From contig JAFKFH010000018.1 of the NCBI GenBank assembly GCA_017307375.1, positions 124,001 through 188,000 of the forward strand: a stretch of DNA of 64,000 nucleotides, in the 5' to 3' direction. The notes beneath the pieces were generated by a model. It saw only the letters and a program-made list of their open reading frames with translations. It was not told where the DNA came from and ran no database searches. The translations under genes and the position numbers were made by a program. Shown in pieces: positions 19,696 through 31,593 of this stretch; position 1 is the stretch's first letter; every line of letters begins with the position of its first letter. The DNA is from Alphaproteobacteria bacterium (GTDB taxonomy: Bacteria; Pseudomonadota; Alphaproteobacteria; Ferrovibrionales; Ferrovibrionaceae).

Positions 19696-20182
19696 CGAGG
19701 ACATGGCCGAGCGCATCCTGCCACGCCCGGCGCTTGGCGTCATAGCCGAGCGTATGCGCCGGGCTCGACGACGGCAGGACGACATGGCGAACGCCCGGCG
19801 GCAGCAGGCGGGCGCCCGAGCCGGCCTTCAGGCCGTTGAAGGCGACCAGCCGAAGTCCGGGCAGGTGGGCGCAGAGCCCGGCGAGGTCGTTGGGGCGGCC
19901 GTCGCGGATCGCGGCATCGAGGCTGCCCTGCCGCACCGCCTCGGCATAGACGTCCCAGAGGCCGACGCGGCGCGCGGCCAGGCGGGCGAGGCGGTCGGCA
20001 TAGTCCAGTCCGGCGATGTCCTCGCCCAGCACCGCGCCGATCAGCCGCCAGAACTGGTTGCGGGGATGGGCGTAATACCGCCCCTCGGCCAGCGAGCGAT
20101 CGCCCGGCAGCGAGCCGAGCACGAGCAGGCGGGCATCGGCGGGGATGACGCCGGGCAGGCCGGCGCGGGACAGGGGCGACAA
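19688..20182 (-). CDS. Hypoxanthine (deoxyinosine)-DNA glycosylase
   Basis: A 164-residue base-excision enzyme of the uracil-DNA glycosylase superfamily, close to the family acting on deoxyinosine. The N-terminal motif 'LVLGSLPGDRSLAEGRYYAHPRNQFWRLI' gives the glycosidic-bond loop and the base-stacking residues, and 'LPSSSPAHT' is the DNA-intercalation loop. Length is typical. It would remove deaminated adenine from DNA. Its last codons overlap the CWC gene start. Confidence 0.85.
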   Translation of the reverse strand: MSPLSRAGLPGVIPADARLLVLGSLPGDRSLAEGRYYAHPRNQFWRLIGAVLGEDIAGLDYADRLARLAARRVGLWDVYAEAVRQGSLDAAIRDGRPNDLAGLCAHLPGLRLVAFNGLKAGSGARLLPPGVRHVVLPSSSPAHTLGYDAKRRAWQDALGHVLDD

Positions 20183-20189
20183 GACGGGG

Positions 20190-20537
20190 TCAGCTGCGCA
20201 CGCAGCGCACCGCCTTGTCGCCTTGCGGCGTGCAGGACAGCTTGGTCGAGGCGGCGAATTCCTTCTCGCCCAGCCGGCGGATGCCCATGCCGTTGGAGAA
20301 CCGCACCCAGCCGAACGAATCGAAGCGGCCGGTGACGCCGTTGGAGAAGGTCACCTCGCCATCCTTGCGCTTCTCGACCTTGACCTTGTTGTCGATCGTC
20401 AGCGTCTCGCCGGCACCGAAGGTGGCGCTGTGGCCATGGCTGCAGACCACGACGGTCGGGGCGGAACGCTCGCAGACGAACGGATTTTCGGCCGTCGTGA
20501 CCACCAGGATGAACAACGTCGCCTCCAGCAGCGTCAT
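20190..20537 (-). CDS. 'SNG-GRFDSFGW' protein, copy 2
   Basis: A 115-residue paralogue of the protein at 19142-19501. It has the same plan: hydrophobic N-terminus ('LLEATLFILVVTTAEN'), 'VVVCSHGHSATFG', 'FSNGVTGRFDSFGWVRFSNG', 'GIRRLGEKEF' and C-terminal cysteines. The conserved core suggests a small beta-rich domain. Function unknown. Its start overlaps the stop of the upstream membrane-protein gene (ATGA). Confidence 0.6.
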   Translation of the reverse strand: MTLLEATLFILVVTTAENPFVCERSAPTVVVCSHGHSATFGAGETLTIDNKVKVEKRKDGEVTFSNGVTGRFDSFGWVRFSNGMGIRRLGEKEFAASTKLSCTPQGDKAVRCVRS

Positions 20538-20929
20538 GCCGGCATGACCTCCTCCTCGTCCTCGTCGTCATGCGGCCGCCGCCGCTTCTCCTTGGCCTTG
20601 GCCGCCGCGGCCTTCTTGTCGTCGCGATTCTTCTGCGCCGCCTTGGCCGAACCGGTACCGCTGCGATAGCCGGGAAACACCGCGAGCCACCCCGGCGGCA
20701 CGAAGCCGACCCAGAAGGCATAGACCCCGATCATGCCCAGCATGGTCAGCAGGAAGCGGAAGAACAGCACCGACCAGAATTCGACCGGCGAGGCCATCGC
20801 CAGATAGGGATCGGTCGAATAGGCCACCACCGTCGTCGTCGCCGCGATCACGAACAGCGGCGCGCGCGCGCCGTTGATTTCGCGCCGGTCGAGTTCCTTA
20901 CGCCAATCGCTCTGCGTCGTGAAGGTCAT
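20534..20929 (-). CDS. Small membrane protein with basic/acidic tail
   Basis: A 131-residue protein with two hydrophobic segments (about residues 24-40 and 50-78) and a hydrophilic C-terminus rich in Lys/Ala and then in Asp/Glu. 'GFVPPGWLAVFPGYR' lies between membrane and tail. ATG 20929 starts 'MTFTTQSDWRKELDRREI'; a longer frame to 20959 exists. First gene of the minus-strand group that ends at 19142; divergent from rodZ. Not recognised. Confidence 0.55.
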   Translation of the reverse strand: MTFTTQSDWRKELDRREINGARAPLFVIAATTTVVAYSTDPYLAMASPVEFWSVLFFRFLLTMLGMIGVYAFWVGFVPPGWLAVFPGYRSGTGSAKAAQKNRDDKKAAAAKAKEKRRRPHDDEDEEEVMPA

Positions 20930-21122
20930 GCCAGGACTTGCAGCCCGCCTCGTTTGCATTACGCTAGCATCAAAGTCATGGGCCGGGCAGTCGAATCAGC
21001 CGAATCCAGCGTTTCCGGCCCGGAGACGGTTGCGGTCGGAGGCGCTTTCTGTTTCATTACCGGCCCGATTTGACCCCAGGTATGTGAGGGCCGGCCCGGC
21101 GCCGGCGCGTGGCTTTCCCGCG

Positions 21123-22235
21123 ATGACCGAGCAGATCTACGACCAAGAGGGCCAGCGGCCCAGAGGCTATGACGGCGTCGGCATGTCGCTTGCGGCGGCC
21201 CGTCAGCGGCTTGGCCTGTCGCGCGAGGAGGTCGCCGACCGCCTGCGCATCCGCTCGGCCTTTCTCGAGGCGATCGAGCGCGGGCGGTTCGAGCAATTGC
21301 CCGGCCGCACCTATGCGCTCGGCTTTCTGCGCGCCTACGGCGAATTCCTCGGCCTCGACCCCGATGCGGTGATCGAGGCCTATCGCCGCGAGGGCATCGA
21401 GGGCGCCCAGGCCTCGCCCTACCAGTTCCGCATGCCCAAGGCCGAGCATCGCACGCCGCGCATCGGCCTGGTGCTGGTGATGCTGGCGGTCGCCGTGCTG
21501 GCCTATGCCGGCTGGCGCTATGCCCAGGAATTCGGCCTCGGCGAAACCCTGGGCATTCCCGCGGTGCCCGACCGCCTGGCCGAACTGGTGCCGCCGCCCA
21601 AGCCGGTCGAACCGGCCCACACCCCGCCGGCCGACGGCACCGCGGCGACCAGCGCCGCGACCCCGCCGCCCGACGCCGCGACGGCGACGGCCACGCCGCC
21701 GGCCGTCCCGTCGGCCCCGGCTGCGACCGCACCGGCTGCGACTGCACCGGCCGCACCCGCGCCGGCCACCACCGCACCGCCGGCGATCGAGCCGACGCGG
21801 CCCGCGGCGCCGCCGCCCGCGCCCACGGCCGAGGTGCCGCCCCCGCTGCCCGCGACCGGCGCGGTCTATGGCGGCGAGAACGGCGATTCCCGTGTCGTCA
21901 TCCGCGCCAAGGCCGACAGCTGGGTCCAGGTCTTCGGCCCCGGCGAGGAAATGCTGCTGTCGCGCATCCTGCGTGCCGGCGACAGCTACAAGGTGCCGAA
22001 CCGCCCCGATCTGCGCCTGACCACCGGCAATGCCGGCGCGCTCGAGATCCTGATCGAGGGTCAGGCCCTGCCGCCGCTGGGCGCCCAGGGCCAGGTCCGC
22101 CGCAACATCCCGCTCGACGGCGAGAAGCTCAAGGCCGCCGCCGCCAATCCGCCGCCGCCCCCGGCGCCGGCCCGGCGCGAGACCCCGTCCGCGTCGTCGG
22201 CCGCCCCGGCCCTGCCCGTCCAGCCGCAGAACTAG
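21123..22235 (+). CDS. rodZ: RodZ-like cytoskeletal/cell-shape protein
   Basis: A 370-residue bitopic protein. An N-terminal HTH_25 domain (residues about 20-85, '[30 protein letters not shown]') precedes a single transmembrane helix (about 120-138), a long Pro/Ala/Thr periplasmic linker (about 160-245) and a C-terminal DUF4115 beta domain ('[28 protein letters not shown]'). RodZ links MreB filaments to the elongasome. The gene often lies directly before ispG, as here. The frame upstream of ATG 21123 is not conserved. Confidence 0.87.
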   Translation: MTEQIYDQEGQRPRGYDGVGMSLAAARQRLGLSREEVADRLRIRSAFLEAIERGRFEQLPGRTYALGFLRAYGEFLGLDPDAVIEAYRREGIEGAQASPYQFRMPKAEHRTPRIGLVLVMLAVAVLAYAGWRYAQEFGLGETLGIPAVPDRLAELVPPPKPVEPAHTPPADGTAATSAATPPPDAATATATPPAVPSAPAATAPAATAPAAPAPATTAPPAIEPTRPAAPPPAPTAEVPPPLPATGAVYGGENGDSRVVIRAKADSWVQVFGPGEEMLLSRILRAGDSYKVPNRPDLRLTTGNAGALEILIEGQALPPLGAQGQVRRNIPLDGEKLKAAAANPPPPPAPARRETPSASSAAPALPVQPQN

Positions 22236-22306
22236 GCCGGAACCTTGCCAACTCCGAGCCTCGGGGCCATGTTAGGCGCCGGCAGCCCTATGGGACCCCG
22301 AGACCG

Positions 22307-23443
22307 ATGACCGTTCGCGCCTATCGCCAGATCATCCGCCGCAAGAGCCGCCAGATCCGCGTCGGCTCGGTCCTGGTCGGCGGCGATGCGCCGATCACGG
22401 TCCAGACCATGACCAACACCCCGACGGCCGATGCCGCCGCCACGATCGAGCAGATCCGGCGGGCCGAGGCGGCCGGCGTCGATATCGTCCGCGTCTCCTG
22501 CCCCGACGAGGACTCGACGCGGGCGCTGAAGGAGATCGTGCGCGCGGCCAGGGTGCCGGTCGTCGCCGACATCCATTTCCACTACAAGCGCGCCATCGAG
22601 GCCGCCGAGGCCGGTGCCGCCTGCCTGCGGATCAATCCCGGCAACATCGGTTCGGCCGAACGGGTGCGCGAGGTCGTCAAGGCGGCCAAGGATCACGGCT
22701 GCTCGATGCGCATCGGCGTCAATGCCGGCTCGCTGGAAAAGGACCTGCTGGAGAAATACGGCGAGCCCTGCCCCGAGGCGATGGTCGAGAGCGCGCTGGA
22801 CCACGCCCGCATCCTGGAAGACAACGACTTCCGCGAATTCAAGATCTCGGTGAAGGCCTCCGACGTCTTCCTGGCGGTCGCCGCCTACCAGGCGCTGGCC
22901 GAGGCCTGCGACTATCCGCTGCATCTCGGCGTCACCGAGGCCGGCGGCTTCCGCACCGGCACGGTCAAGTCGTCGATCGGGCTGGGGTCGCTGCTGTGGG
23001 CGGGGATCGGCGACACGATCCGCGTCTCACTGTCGGCCGAGCCCGAGGAAGAGGTGCGCGTCGGCTTCGACATCCTGAAGTCGCTGGGGTTGCGCCATCG
23101 CGGCGTCAACGTGATTTCCTGCCCGTCCTGCGCGCGCCAGCAGTTCAACGTGATCAAGACGGTCGAGGTGCTGGAACAGCGCCTGGGCCACATCACCACG
23201 CCGATGACCGTCTCGGTGATCGGCTGCGTGGTCAACGGCCCCGGCGAGGCGCGCGAGACCGATATCGGCCTGACCGGCGGCGGCAACAACGTCCATCAGG
23301 TCTACATCAACGGCCTGCCCGATCACCGGCTGCAGAATGCCGACGTGGTCGACCATCTGGTCGCCCTGATCGAGGATCGCGCGCGCCAGATCGAGGAAGC
23401 CAAGGCGGAAGCCGAGCGACATTCCGCCGCGGCCGCCGAGTAG
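22307..23443 (+). CDS. ispG: 4-hydroxy-3-methylbut-2-enyl diphosphate synthase
   Basis: A 378-residue [4Fe-4S] enzyme of the MEP isoprenoid pathway that reduces methylerythritol cyclodiphosphate to HMBPP. The N-terminal TIM barrel has '[12 protein letters not shown]' and '[11 protein letters not shown]'; the C-terminal cluster domain has '[14 protein letters not shown]' and '[11 protein letters not shown]', giving the three cluster cysteines. Length is normal. The end is a charged Ala/Glu tail. It sits 71 nt after rodZ and 61 nt before hisS. Confidence 0.97.
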   Translation: MTVRAYRQIIRRKSRQIRVGSVLVGGDAPITVQTMTNTPTADAAATIEQIRRAEAAGVDIVRVSCPDEDSTRALKEIVRAARVPVVADIHFHYKRAIEAAEAGAACLRINPGNIGSAERVREVVKAAKDHGCSMRIGVNAGSLEKDLLEKYGEPCPEAMVESALDHARILEDNDFREFKISVKASDVFLAVAAYQALAEACDYPLHLGVTEAGGFRTGTVKSSIGLGSLLWAGIGDTIRVSLSAEPEEEVRVGFDILKSLGLRHRGVNVISCPSCARQQFNVIKTVEVLEQRLGHITTPMTVSVIGCVVNGPGEARETDIGLTGGGNNVHQVYINGLPDHRLQNADVVDHLVALIEDRARQIEEAKAEAERHSAAAAE

Positions 23444-23504
23444 CGGCCGTCGCTTCTCCCCTGCCCGCCTGCATCGATCCGCCTTTCCGACTGAAGAGAT
23501 TCCC

Positions 23505-24746
23505 ATGGCCAAGTTCCAGTCCGTCCGCGGCACCCATGACCTGTTGCCCGAGGATTTCCGCCGCCACGCCCATGTCGTCGGCACCGCGCGCGAGGTTGCG
23601 GCCAGCTACGGCTTCGCCGAGATCGCCACGCCGATCTTCGAGGTGACCGAGGTCTTCGCCCGCTCGATGGGCGAGACGTCGGACGTGGTGTCGAAGGAGA
23701 TGTATTCCTTCACCGACAAGGGCGGCGAGAACCTGACCCTGCGGCCCGAATACACCGCCGGCATCTGCCGCGCCTTCATTTCGAACGGCCAGATGCAGAA
23801 CGTGCCGTTCAAGGTCTTCGCCCATGGCCCGATGTTCCGCTACGAACGGCCGCAGAAGGGCCGCCAGCGCCAGTTCCACCAGATCGACATCGAGCTGATC
23901 GGCGCGGCCGAGCCGGAGGCCGACGTCGAGGTCATCACGCTGGGCGCCGACATCCTGGACCGCCTGGGCATCCTCGACAAATGCAGCCTGGAGCTGAATT
24001 CGCTGGGCGACCTGGAAAGCCGCGACGCCTATCGCGCGGCGCTCAAGGCCTACTACGCCGGCCATCTCGACGCGCTGTCGGAGGATTCGCGCCGGCGGCT
24101 CGACAAGAACCCGCTGCGCATCCTCGATTCCAAGGACGAGGGCGACCGCGCCATCAACCAGAATGCGCCGCGCATCGGCGACTACTACACCGATGCCGCG
24201 CGCGACTTCCTGGCCCGGGTGCTGGACGGCCTGGCCGCGGCGGGCGTATCGGCCAACGTCAATCCGGCGCTGGTCCGCGGCCTCGACTACTACACCCACA
24301 CCGCCTTCGAGTTCGTCACCACCCATCTGGGCTCGCAGGGGGCGGTGATCGCCGGCGGCCGCTATGACGGGCTGATCGAGCAGTTGGGCGGCCCCTCGAC
24401 CCCCGGCATCGGCTGGGCCGGCGGCATCGAGCGGCTGGCGATGCTGGCGGCGGCCGACCTGGCGGCGCCGCGCCCGCTGGCGCTGGTGCCGATGGGCGAA
24501 GCGGCCGAGCGCCAGGCGATCGCGCTGGCCCGCACCTTGCGGCGCGAGGGCCTGGCCGTCGACCTCGCCTATCGCGGCAACATGCAGAAGCGGCTGAAGC
24601 GCGCCAACAAGGTGCAGGCCGCGGTCGCGGTGCTGATCGGCGACGACGAACTGGCCCGGGGCGTCGCCACGGTCAAGGACCTGGATCAGGGCAGCCAGGA
24701 GAGCATCGCGCTCGACCGCCTGATCGATTATCTCAAGACCCGCTGA
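23505..24746 (+). CDS. hisS: Histidyl-tRNA synthetase
   Basis: A 413-residue class II aminoacyl-tRNA synthetase. Motif 1 lies near 'IATPIFE', motif 2 in '[16 protein letters not shown]', the histidine-specific '[13 protein letters not shown]' at about residue 258 and motif 3 in '[11 protein letters not shown]'. The C-terminal anticodon domain follows. ATG 23505 starts the family '[16 protein letters not shown]'. The stop TGA overlaps the prfA ATG by one base, coupling the two genes. Confidence 0.97.
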   Translation: MAKFQSVRGTHDLLPEDFRRHAHVVGTAREVAASYGFAEIATPIFEVTEVFARSMGETSDVVSKEMYSFTDKGGENLTLRPEYTAGICRAFISNGQMQNVPFKVFAHGPMFRYERPQKGRQRQFHQIDIELIGAAEPEADVEVITLGADILDRLGILDKCSLELNSLGDLESRDAYRAALKAYYAGHLDALSEDSRRRLDKNPLRILDSKDEGDRAINQNAPRIGDYYTDAARDFLARVLDGLAAAGVSANVNPALVRGLDYYTHTAFEFVTTHLGSQGAVIAGGRYDGLIEQLGGPSTPGIGWAGGIERLAMLAAADLAAPRPLALVPMGEAAERQAIALARTLRREGLAVDLAYRGNMQKRLKRANKVQAAVAVLIGDDELARGVATVKDLDQGSQESIALDRLIDYLKTR

Positions 24747-25822
24747 TGCTGCCCGAGGCCAAGCTCGACAAGGTGCTCGACCGCCACCGGCTGTTGCAGG
24801 CGCAGTTGGCGGAAGGCGCGCTGGGGCCGGAGGTCTTCGGCAAGGCCTCGAAGGAATATGCCGAGCTGTCGCCGCTGGTCGACGGCATCAACGCCTGGCG
24901 CAGCCTGAACCGCGAGGTGCGCGACCTGGAGGAACTCGCCGCATCGGGCGATCCGGAAATGAAGGCGCTGGCCCAGGCCGAGCTGAAGGAGAAGCGCGAG
25001 GCGCTGCCCGAGACCGAGCGGGCGCTGAAGATCCTGCTGCTGCCGCGCGACGATGCCGACGAGCGCAACGCCATCGTCGAAGTCCGCGCCGGCACCGGCG
25101 GCGAGGAGGCAGCCCTGTTCGCCGGCCGGCTGTTCCGGATGTACCAGCGCTATGCCGAGATCAAGGGCTGGAAGGTCGAGGTGCTGTCCTATGGCGAGAC
25201 CGACCTGGGCGGGCTGAAGGAGGGAGTTGCCGAAATCAGCGGGCGCGGCGCCTTCGGCCGGCTGAAGTTCGAATCCGGCGTCCACCGGGTGCAGCGGGTG
25301 CCGGTGACCGAGGCATCGGGCCGCATCCACACCTCGGCCGCGACGGTGGCGGTGCTGCCGGAGGCCGAGGAAGTCGATGTCCGCATCGAGGACAAGGACC
25401 TGCGCGTCGATGTCTACCGTTCGTCCGGCGCGGGCGGCCAGCATGTCAACACGACCGACAGCGCGGTGCGCATCACCCATCTGCCGACCGGCATCGTGGT
25501 CACCCAGCAGGACGAGCGCTCGCAGCACAAGAACCGCGCCAAGGCGCTGAAAGTGCTGCGCGCCCGGCTCTACGAGATGGAGCGGATGACCAAGGATGCC
25601 GCCCGCGCCGCCGAGCGCAAGGGCCAGGTCGGTTCGGGCGATCGGTCCGAGCGCGTGCGCACCTACAATTTTCCCCAAGGGCGCGTCACCGACCATCGCA
25701 TCAACCTGACGCTCTACAAGATCGACAAGGTGATGGAGGGCGAGGCGCTCGACGAGATCGTCGAGGCGCTGATCCACGAGGATCAGGCCAGCCGCCTGGC
25801 CGCCGCCGAGGCCGAGGCCTGA
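24746..25822 (+). CDS. prfA: Peptide chain release factor 1
   Basis: A 358-residue release factor for UAA/UAG codons. The catalytic GGQ loop is in '[17 protein letters not shown]' (about residue 230) and the codon-reading P-x-T tripeptide in '[14 protein letters not shown]', as in RF1 rather than RF2. The start overlaps the hisS stop. The next gene, prmC, encodes the methyltransferase that modifies the GGQ glutamine, a conserved and functionally linked pair. Confidence 0.97.
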   Translation: MLPEAKLDKVLDRHRLLQAQLAEGALGPEVFGKASKEYAELSPLVDGINAWRSLNREVRDLEELAASGDPEMKALAQAELKEKREALPETERALKILLLPRDDADERNAIVEVRAGTGGEEAALFAGRLFRMYQRYAEIKGWKVEVLSYGETDLGGLKEGVAEISGRGAFGRLKFESGVHRVQRVPVTEASGRIHTSAATVAVLPEAEEVDVRIEDKDLRVDVYRSSGAGGQHVNTTDSAVRITHLPTGIVVTQQDERSQHKNRAKALKVLRARLYEMERMTKDAARAAERKGQVGSGDRSERVRTYNFPQGRVTDHRINLTLYKIDKVMEGEALDEIVEALIHEDQASRLAAAEAEA

Positions 25823-25834
25823 GGCGCGCGGGGC

Positions 25835-26710
25835 ATGACCCTGCCCCAGCCCCCCCGCCGCGACACCGCGCTCGCCTGGGCGACCTCCCGGCTGCGCGAT
25901 GCCGGCATCGACGAGCCGCGGCTGGATGCGACGCTGCTGCTGTGCGCGGCGCAGGGCATCGGCCGCACCGCGCTGATCAGCGCGCCGGAGGCACCGCTCG
26001 CCGCCGACGAGGCCGCGGCCTTCGCCGCCATGGTGGCGCGCCGCGCCGCGCACGAGCCGGTATCGCGCATCCTCGGCCATCGGGAATTCTGGAGCCTCGA
26101 TTTCCGCCTGTCCGCCGCGACGCTCGATCCCCGGCCGGATTCGGAAATCCTGGTCGAGGCGGTGCTGGACCGTCTGGACGACCGCGCCCGGCCCTGGCGG
26201 CTGGTCGATCTCGGCACCGGCAGCGGCTGCCTGCTGCTGACGCTGCTGCACGAACTGCCGCAGGCCCGCGGTCTCGGCATCGACCGAGCGCCCGGGGCGG
26301 TGGCGATGGCGGCGGAGAATGCGGCAATGCTCGGGCTTGCCGGCCGCGCCGCGTTTCGCGAGGGCGACTGGCTCGCCGGCGTGACCGAGACCTTCGACGT
26401 CGTCCTGTCGAATCCGCCCTACATCGCCTCGGCCGAGATAGCGACGCTCGCCCCCGAGGTGCGGCTGCACGACCCGCAGGGCGCGCTGGACGGCGGCGCC
26501 GACGGGCTCGACGCCTATCGGGCGCTGCTGCCCCAGGCCGCCGCCCGGCTGGCCCCCGCCGGGCTCTGCGCGGTCGAGATCGGCCATGACCAGGCGGCAG
26601 CCGTCGCCACGCTGATGCAGGCCGCGGGATTCGCCGTCGAGCCGGTGCTGACCGACCTCGGCGGTCGCGACCGGGTCGTCGTCGGGCGGCGCAAAAACTT
26701 GTTGGAATGA
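25835..26710 (+). CDS. prmC: Release-factor glutamine methyltransferase
   Basis: A 291-residue SAM-dependent enzyme that N5-methylates the glutamine of the release-factor GGQ motif. A helical N-domain (residues 1-90) precedes a Rossmann methyltransferase with 'VDLGTGSGCLLLTLL' and the diagnostic 'LSNPPYIAS' (about residue 190). It lies 12 nt after prfA. Typical length; ends in a basic 'VVGRRKN'. Confidence 0.95.
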   Translation: MTLPQPPRRDTALAWATSRLRDAGIDEPRLDATLLLCAAQGIGRTALISAPEAPLAADEAAAFAAMVARRAAHEPVSRILGHREFWSLDFRLSAATLDPRPDSEILVEAVLDRLDDRARPWRLVDLGTGSGCLLLTLLHELPQARGLGIDRAPGAVAMAAENAAMLGLAGRAAFREGDWLAGVTETFDVVLSNPPYIASAEIATLAPEVRLHDPQGALDGGADGLDAYRALLPQAAARLAPAGLCAVEIGHDQAAAVATLMQAAGFAVEPVLTDLGGRDRVVVGRRKNLLE

Positions 26711-26913
26711 GGCGGTAACTGGACTAGCTTCTCCCCGCGCCTGATGGATATCGCCGGGTTCTACCCGATGCGAGCTAGCGGCCGAGATGCCGGTCCATCA
26801 CGCAACGGCTCCGACCTTTTGTGGTGTTTGCGCCGGCAGGGCCTTTCAGGCTCTGGCCAGCATTCGATTGACGAGCGAGTCGCGCCCGGTACTGTTCGGC
26901 GCCTCGCCTGTCC

Positions 26914-26928
26914 GGGGGCGGAGCCCCC
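26914..26928 (+). terminator. GC hairpin upstream of the DUF4167 gene
   Basis: GGGGGC-GGA-GCCCCC forms a perfect 6-bp stem with a 3-nt loop, 35 nt before the DUF4167 start, in the 250-nt gap after prmC. It has no U-run. It could end prmC transcription or be a leader structure. Confidence 0.4.
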
Positions 26929-26962
26929 ATCGTTCACAACAACGGTTAGCAAGTACGTCGCA

Positions 26963-27439
26963 ATGAGACCGATGAATCAGAAGCGCCTGCGCGGGGGACG
27001 GAACAGCGGAGGCGGTGGCGGCGGCGGTGGTGGCGGAGGCGGTGGTGGCGGCGGTGGTCGCCGCTCGCATGCCATGGGGTCGAACCGGAACTACGATTCG
27101 AACGGCCCCGATGTGAAGATCCGCGGCACCGCCAGCCATATCTACGAACGCTACTGCCAACTGGCCCGTGACGCCTCTTCGGCCGGCGATCGTGTCGCCG
27201 CCGAGAACTACCTCCAGCATGCCGAGCATTATTACCGCATCATGCTCGCCAATGGCCTGGTCCAGCCCAAGCAGAACGGCCAGGGCCAGGGTCAGGACGG
27301 CAATGGCGCCGAAGGTGGCGAGTCCCAGGGCGAACAGCCCTTCGCCGCCGACGGCAATGCCGGCACCGAGCAGGCCGATCCCCAGGCCGAACAGCCGGTG
27401 ATCGCCGAGGCGCCCCAGCCCGAAGAAGTGACGGCCTGA
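26963..27439 (+). CDS. DUF4167 protein with poly-glycine stretch
   Basis: A 158-residue protein of the alphaproteobacterial DUF4167 family. The N-terminus has 'NQKRLRGGRNSGGG' and an uninterrupted run of glycines (about residues 16-32), then the conserved 'GTASHIYERYCQLARDASSAGDRVAAENYLQHAEHYYRI' (given here in part) and a Gln/Glu-rich acidic tail. RNA binding is often suggested from the Arg/Gly region, without proof. ATG 26963 begins the conserved part; a longer open frame upstream is unlikely. Confidence 0.85.
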   Translation: MRPMNQKRLRGGRNSGGGGGGGGGGGGGGGGGRRSHAMGSNRNYDSNGPDVKIRGTASHIYERYCQLARDASSAGDRVAAENYLQHAEHYYRIMLANGLVQPKQNGQGQGQDGNGAEGGESQGEQPFAADGNAGTEQADPQAEQPVIAEAPQPEEVTA

Positions 27440-27478
27440 AGACTCCGGCTTGAAGATTCCGGCTTGAAGTTTCCGGCC
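27437..27478 (+). repeat. Three 14-bp tandem repeats
   Basis: Units at 27437-27450, 27451-27464 and 27465-27478 (TGAAGACTCCGGCT, TGAAGATTCCGGCT, TGAAGTTTCCGGCC) differ at a few bases. The first TGA is the stop codon of the DUF4167 gene, so the array supplies in-frame and out-of-frame stops after it. Probably a replication-slippage product. Confidence 0.8.
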
Positions 27479-27632
27479 TGATACCGGCTGCCGAGGGTGA
27501 CCCAAGGTCCCCTCGGTCCGCCTGGGTGCTATGCCGATTGACCGGATGCGTCGCCCTGTCACAGGGCGAGGGACTGGCCGCGGCCGCTTGTTCGACCCAT
27601 TTTTCTCTCCAGGCAAAAATCGCCTCGCCCTC

Positions 27633-27662
27633 CTTGTGTGGTGGAATTGTCACACCCACATA
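27633..27662 (+). promoter_or_regulatory. Probable sigma-32 heat-shock promoter of clpB
   Basis: CTTG at 27633-27636 and CCCACATA at 27655-27662, 18 nt apart, fit the alphaproteobacterial RpoH pattern (CTTG with a CCCATnT-like -10). It lies 68 nt before the clpB start. ClpB is a classic heat-shock gene, which supports the reading. Confidence 0.5.
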
Positions 27663-27730
27663 GCGGGTACGGGGCAGGTCCGGATCGCCGATGGCGGGGT
27701 CCGGCCGATGCTGCCGACAGGAGGAGAGAG

Positions 27731-30319
<2,589 letters not shown>

Positions 30320-30330
30320 CCTGTCGTAAG

Positions 30331-30371
30331 ACGCGGGCCCGCGATTTACCCTTGCGGAACCGGGCCCGCGT
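30331..30371 (+). terminator. Hairpin after clpB
   Basis: ACGCGGGCCCG (30331-30341) and CGGGCCCGCGT (30361-30371) form an 11-bp perfect stem with a 19-nt loop, beginning 12 nt after the clpB stop. Only a short T-rich tail follows. Likely ends clpB transcription before the tRNA gene. Confidence 0.6.
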
Positions 30372-30404
30372 CGTTATGGTCCGCGCCGCTTCCTCCTAGA
30401 GCGT

Positions 30405-30480
<76 letters not shown>

Positions 30481-30543
30481 CTCAGGCTATCTGATAGTCT
30501 AAGGACCACTCGGTTATCCCAAGGAAGCTGCCCGGCGGGCTGC

Positions 30544-30617
30544 ATGGCCGACCGTATCTTTCCCGACGATGCTGCGCTGACCGACTTGTGCCGGCGCTAC
30601 CAGATCAGGCGCCTGTC
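30544..30617 (+). pseudogene. 5' fragment of an MNT-type nucleotidyltransferase gene, cut by the prophage
   Basis: The first 25 codons, 'DDAALTDLCRRYQIRRLS', have the pattern that precedes the 'FGS' catalytic motif in small MNT/MntA-like nucleotidyltransferases, commonly partnered with HEPN proteins. The match ends exactly where the prophage terminus TGTA starts at 30618; the reading frame then runs into phage repeats and stops. The rest of the gene should lie beyond the far prophage end. Identification is by motif pattern only. Confidence 0.5.
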
Positions 30618-30630
30618 TGTAGCGCGCCGA

Positions 30631-30664
30631 GAGATTTGGGCAGCGGCGCAAGGAGATTTGGGCA
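30631..30664 (+). repeat. Paired terminal repeats, probable transposase-binding sites
   Basis: GAGATTTGGGCA occurs at 30631-30642 and again at 30653-30664, a 22-bp spacing. They start 13 bp inside the TGTA terminus at 30618. Mu R1/R2 end sites are also about 22 bp long and adjacent, so these are probably the MuA-type binding sites of this end. The 5 bases before the terminus, CTGTC (30613-30617), are the candidate target duplication. Confidence 0.6.
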
Positions 30665-30702
30665 ATTTTCCTCGCCTCACCTGACCGCTGCCACATCAAC
30701 AT

Positions 30703-31518
30703 CTAGCGGCTGCCCGGTCCTGAGATGAGAACTTCCCGAACCTTCTTGCCCTGCCCACCAGCCGCCGACCAGGTGGTTTCGAGGCTCTCGAACGAGAACC
30801 GCTTGAAGACGTCTCGAACGCCCTTGGTGTCGTTCAGGGACATGAGAAACCGACCCTGCAGGCCCGCCAGCACCTCGGCCATCCGCTCGTATTCCGCCCG
30901 GCTGAACAGCTCCTTTCCGTAATAGCCTTCAGATCCCCAATACGGCGGATCCAGGAAGAAGAGCGCGTCCGGTCTGTCGTACCTGGTCACGAACTGATCC
31001 CATGGCAGGCACTCGATCACCACGCCCGCCAACCGGCTGTGAACCTCCTCCAAAATCGGCCCAAGCTTGGTTGTATCGAAGCGGGCTGAAAGGCCCGGTG
31101 AAACCCCGAACGATCGGCCCTGAACCTTGCCCGCGTAGGTAGTCCGCTGGAGGTACAGGAACCTGGCGCGGCGCTCCAGGTCGGTCAGGGTTTCGGGATC
31201 GGTGGCCACGAGGCGCTCGAAGTCGGCTCGGGTGGTCAGCTGGAACTTGATCGTATCGAGGAAGGCCGCCAGATGACGCTGCAGGATCCTGAAGAGGGTT
31301 GTCACATCCCGGCTCAGGTCGTTGATCGCCTCGGCCTTGGGCATCACCCGGCGCTTGAGGAATACGCCGCCGAGGCCCACGAACGGCTCGTAATAGGCAG
31401 CGTGCGGTATCTTCTCGATCCTCTCGACGATCCGGCCGGCCAGGTTGCGCTTTCCTCCGATATAGGCGGCCGGGGTACGAACTGGCCGGACCGCCCGGAA
31501 ATGACTCGACTCTTGCAC
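30703..31518 (-). CDS. Phage DNA adenine methylase (Dam family)
   Basis: A 271-residue N6-adenine methyltransferase of the D12/Dam class: SAM-binding 'YYEPFVGLGGVFLKR' (motif I, about residue 45), catalytic 'LFFLDPPYWG' (DPPY, about 180) and 'AAYIGGKRNL' at the start. It is the last gene before the prophage terminus, the place where Mu keeps mom, and probably protects phage DNA from restriction. GTG 31518 is the only start near the conserved region; the frame open to 32028 overlaps another gene and is not coding. Target sequence unknown. Confidence 0.85.
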   Translation of the reverse strand: MQESSHFRAVRPVRTPAAYIGGKRNLAGRIVERIEKIPHAAYYEPFVGLGGVFLKRRVMPKAEAINDLSRDVTTLFRILQRHLAAFLDTIKFQLTTRADFERLVATDPETLTDLERRARFLYLQRTTYAGKVQGRSFGVSPGLSARFDTTKLGPILEEVHSRLAGVVIECLPWDQFVTRYDRPDALFFLDPPYWGSEGYYGKELFSRAEYERMAEVLAGLQGRFLMSLNDTKGVRDVFKRFSFESLETTWSAAGGQGKKVREVLISGPGSR

Positions 31519-31593
31519 TACTCGACATCCATAAATCCCGCGCCGTCGCGACGGTAGGCGGGGCAGCTTAGGCTGTGCGGGTCGCAACCCCGC

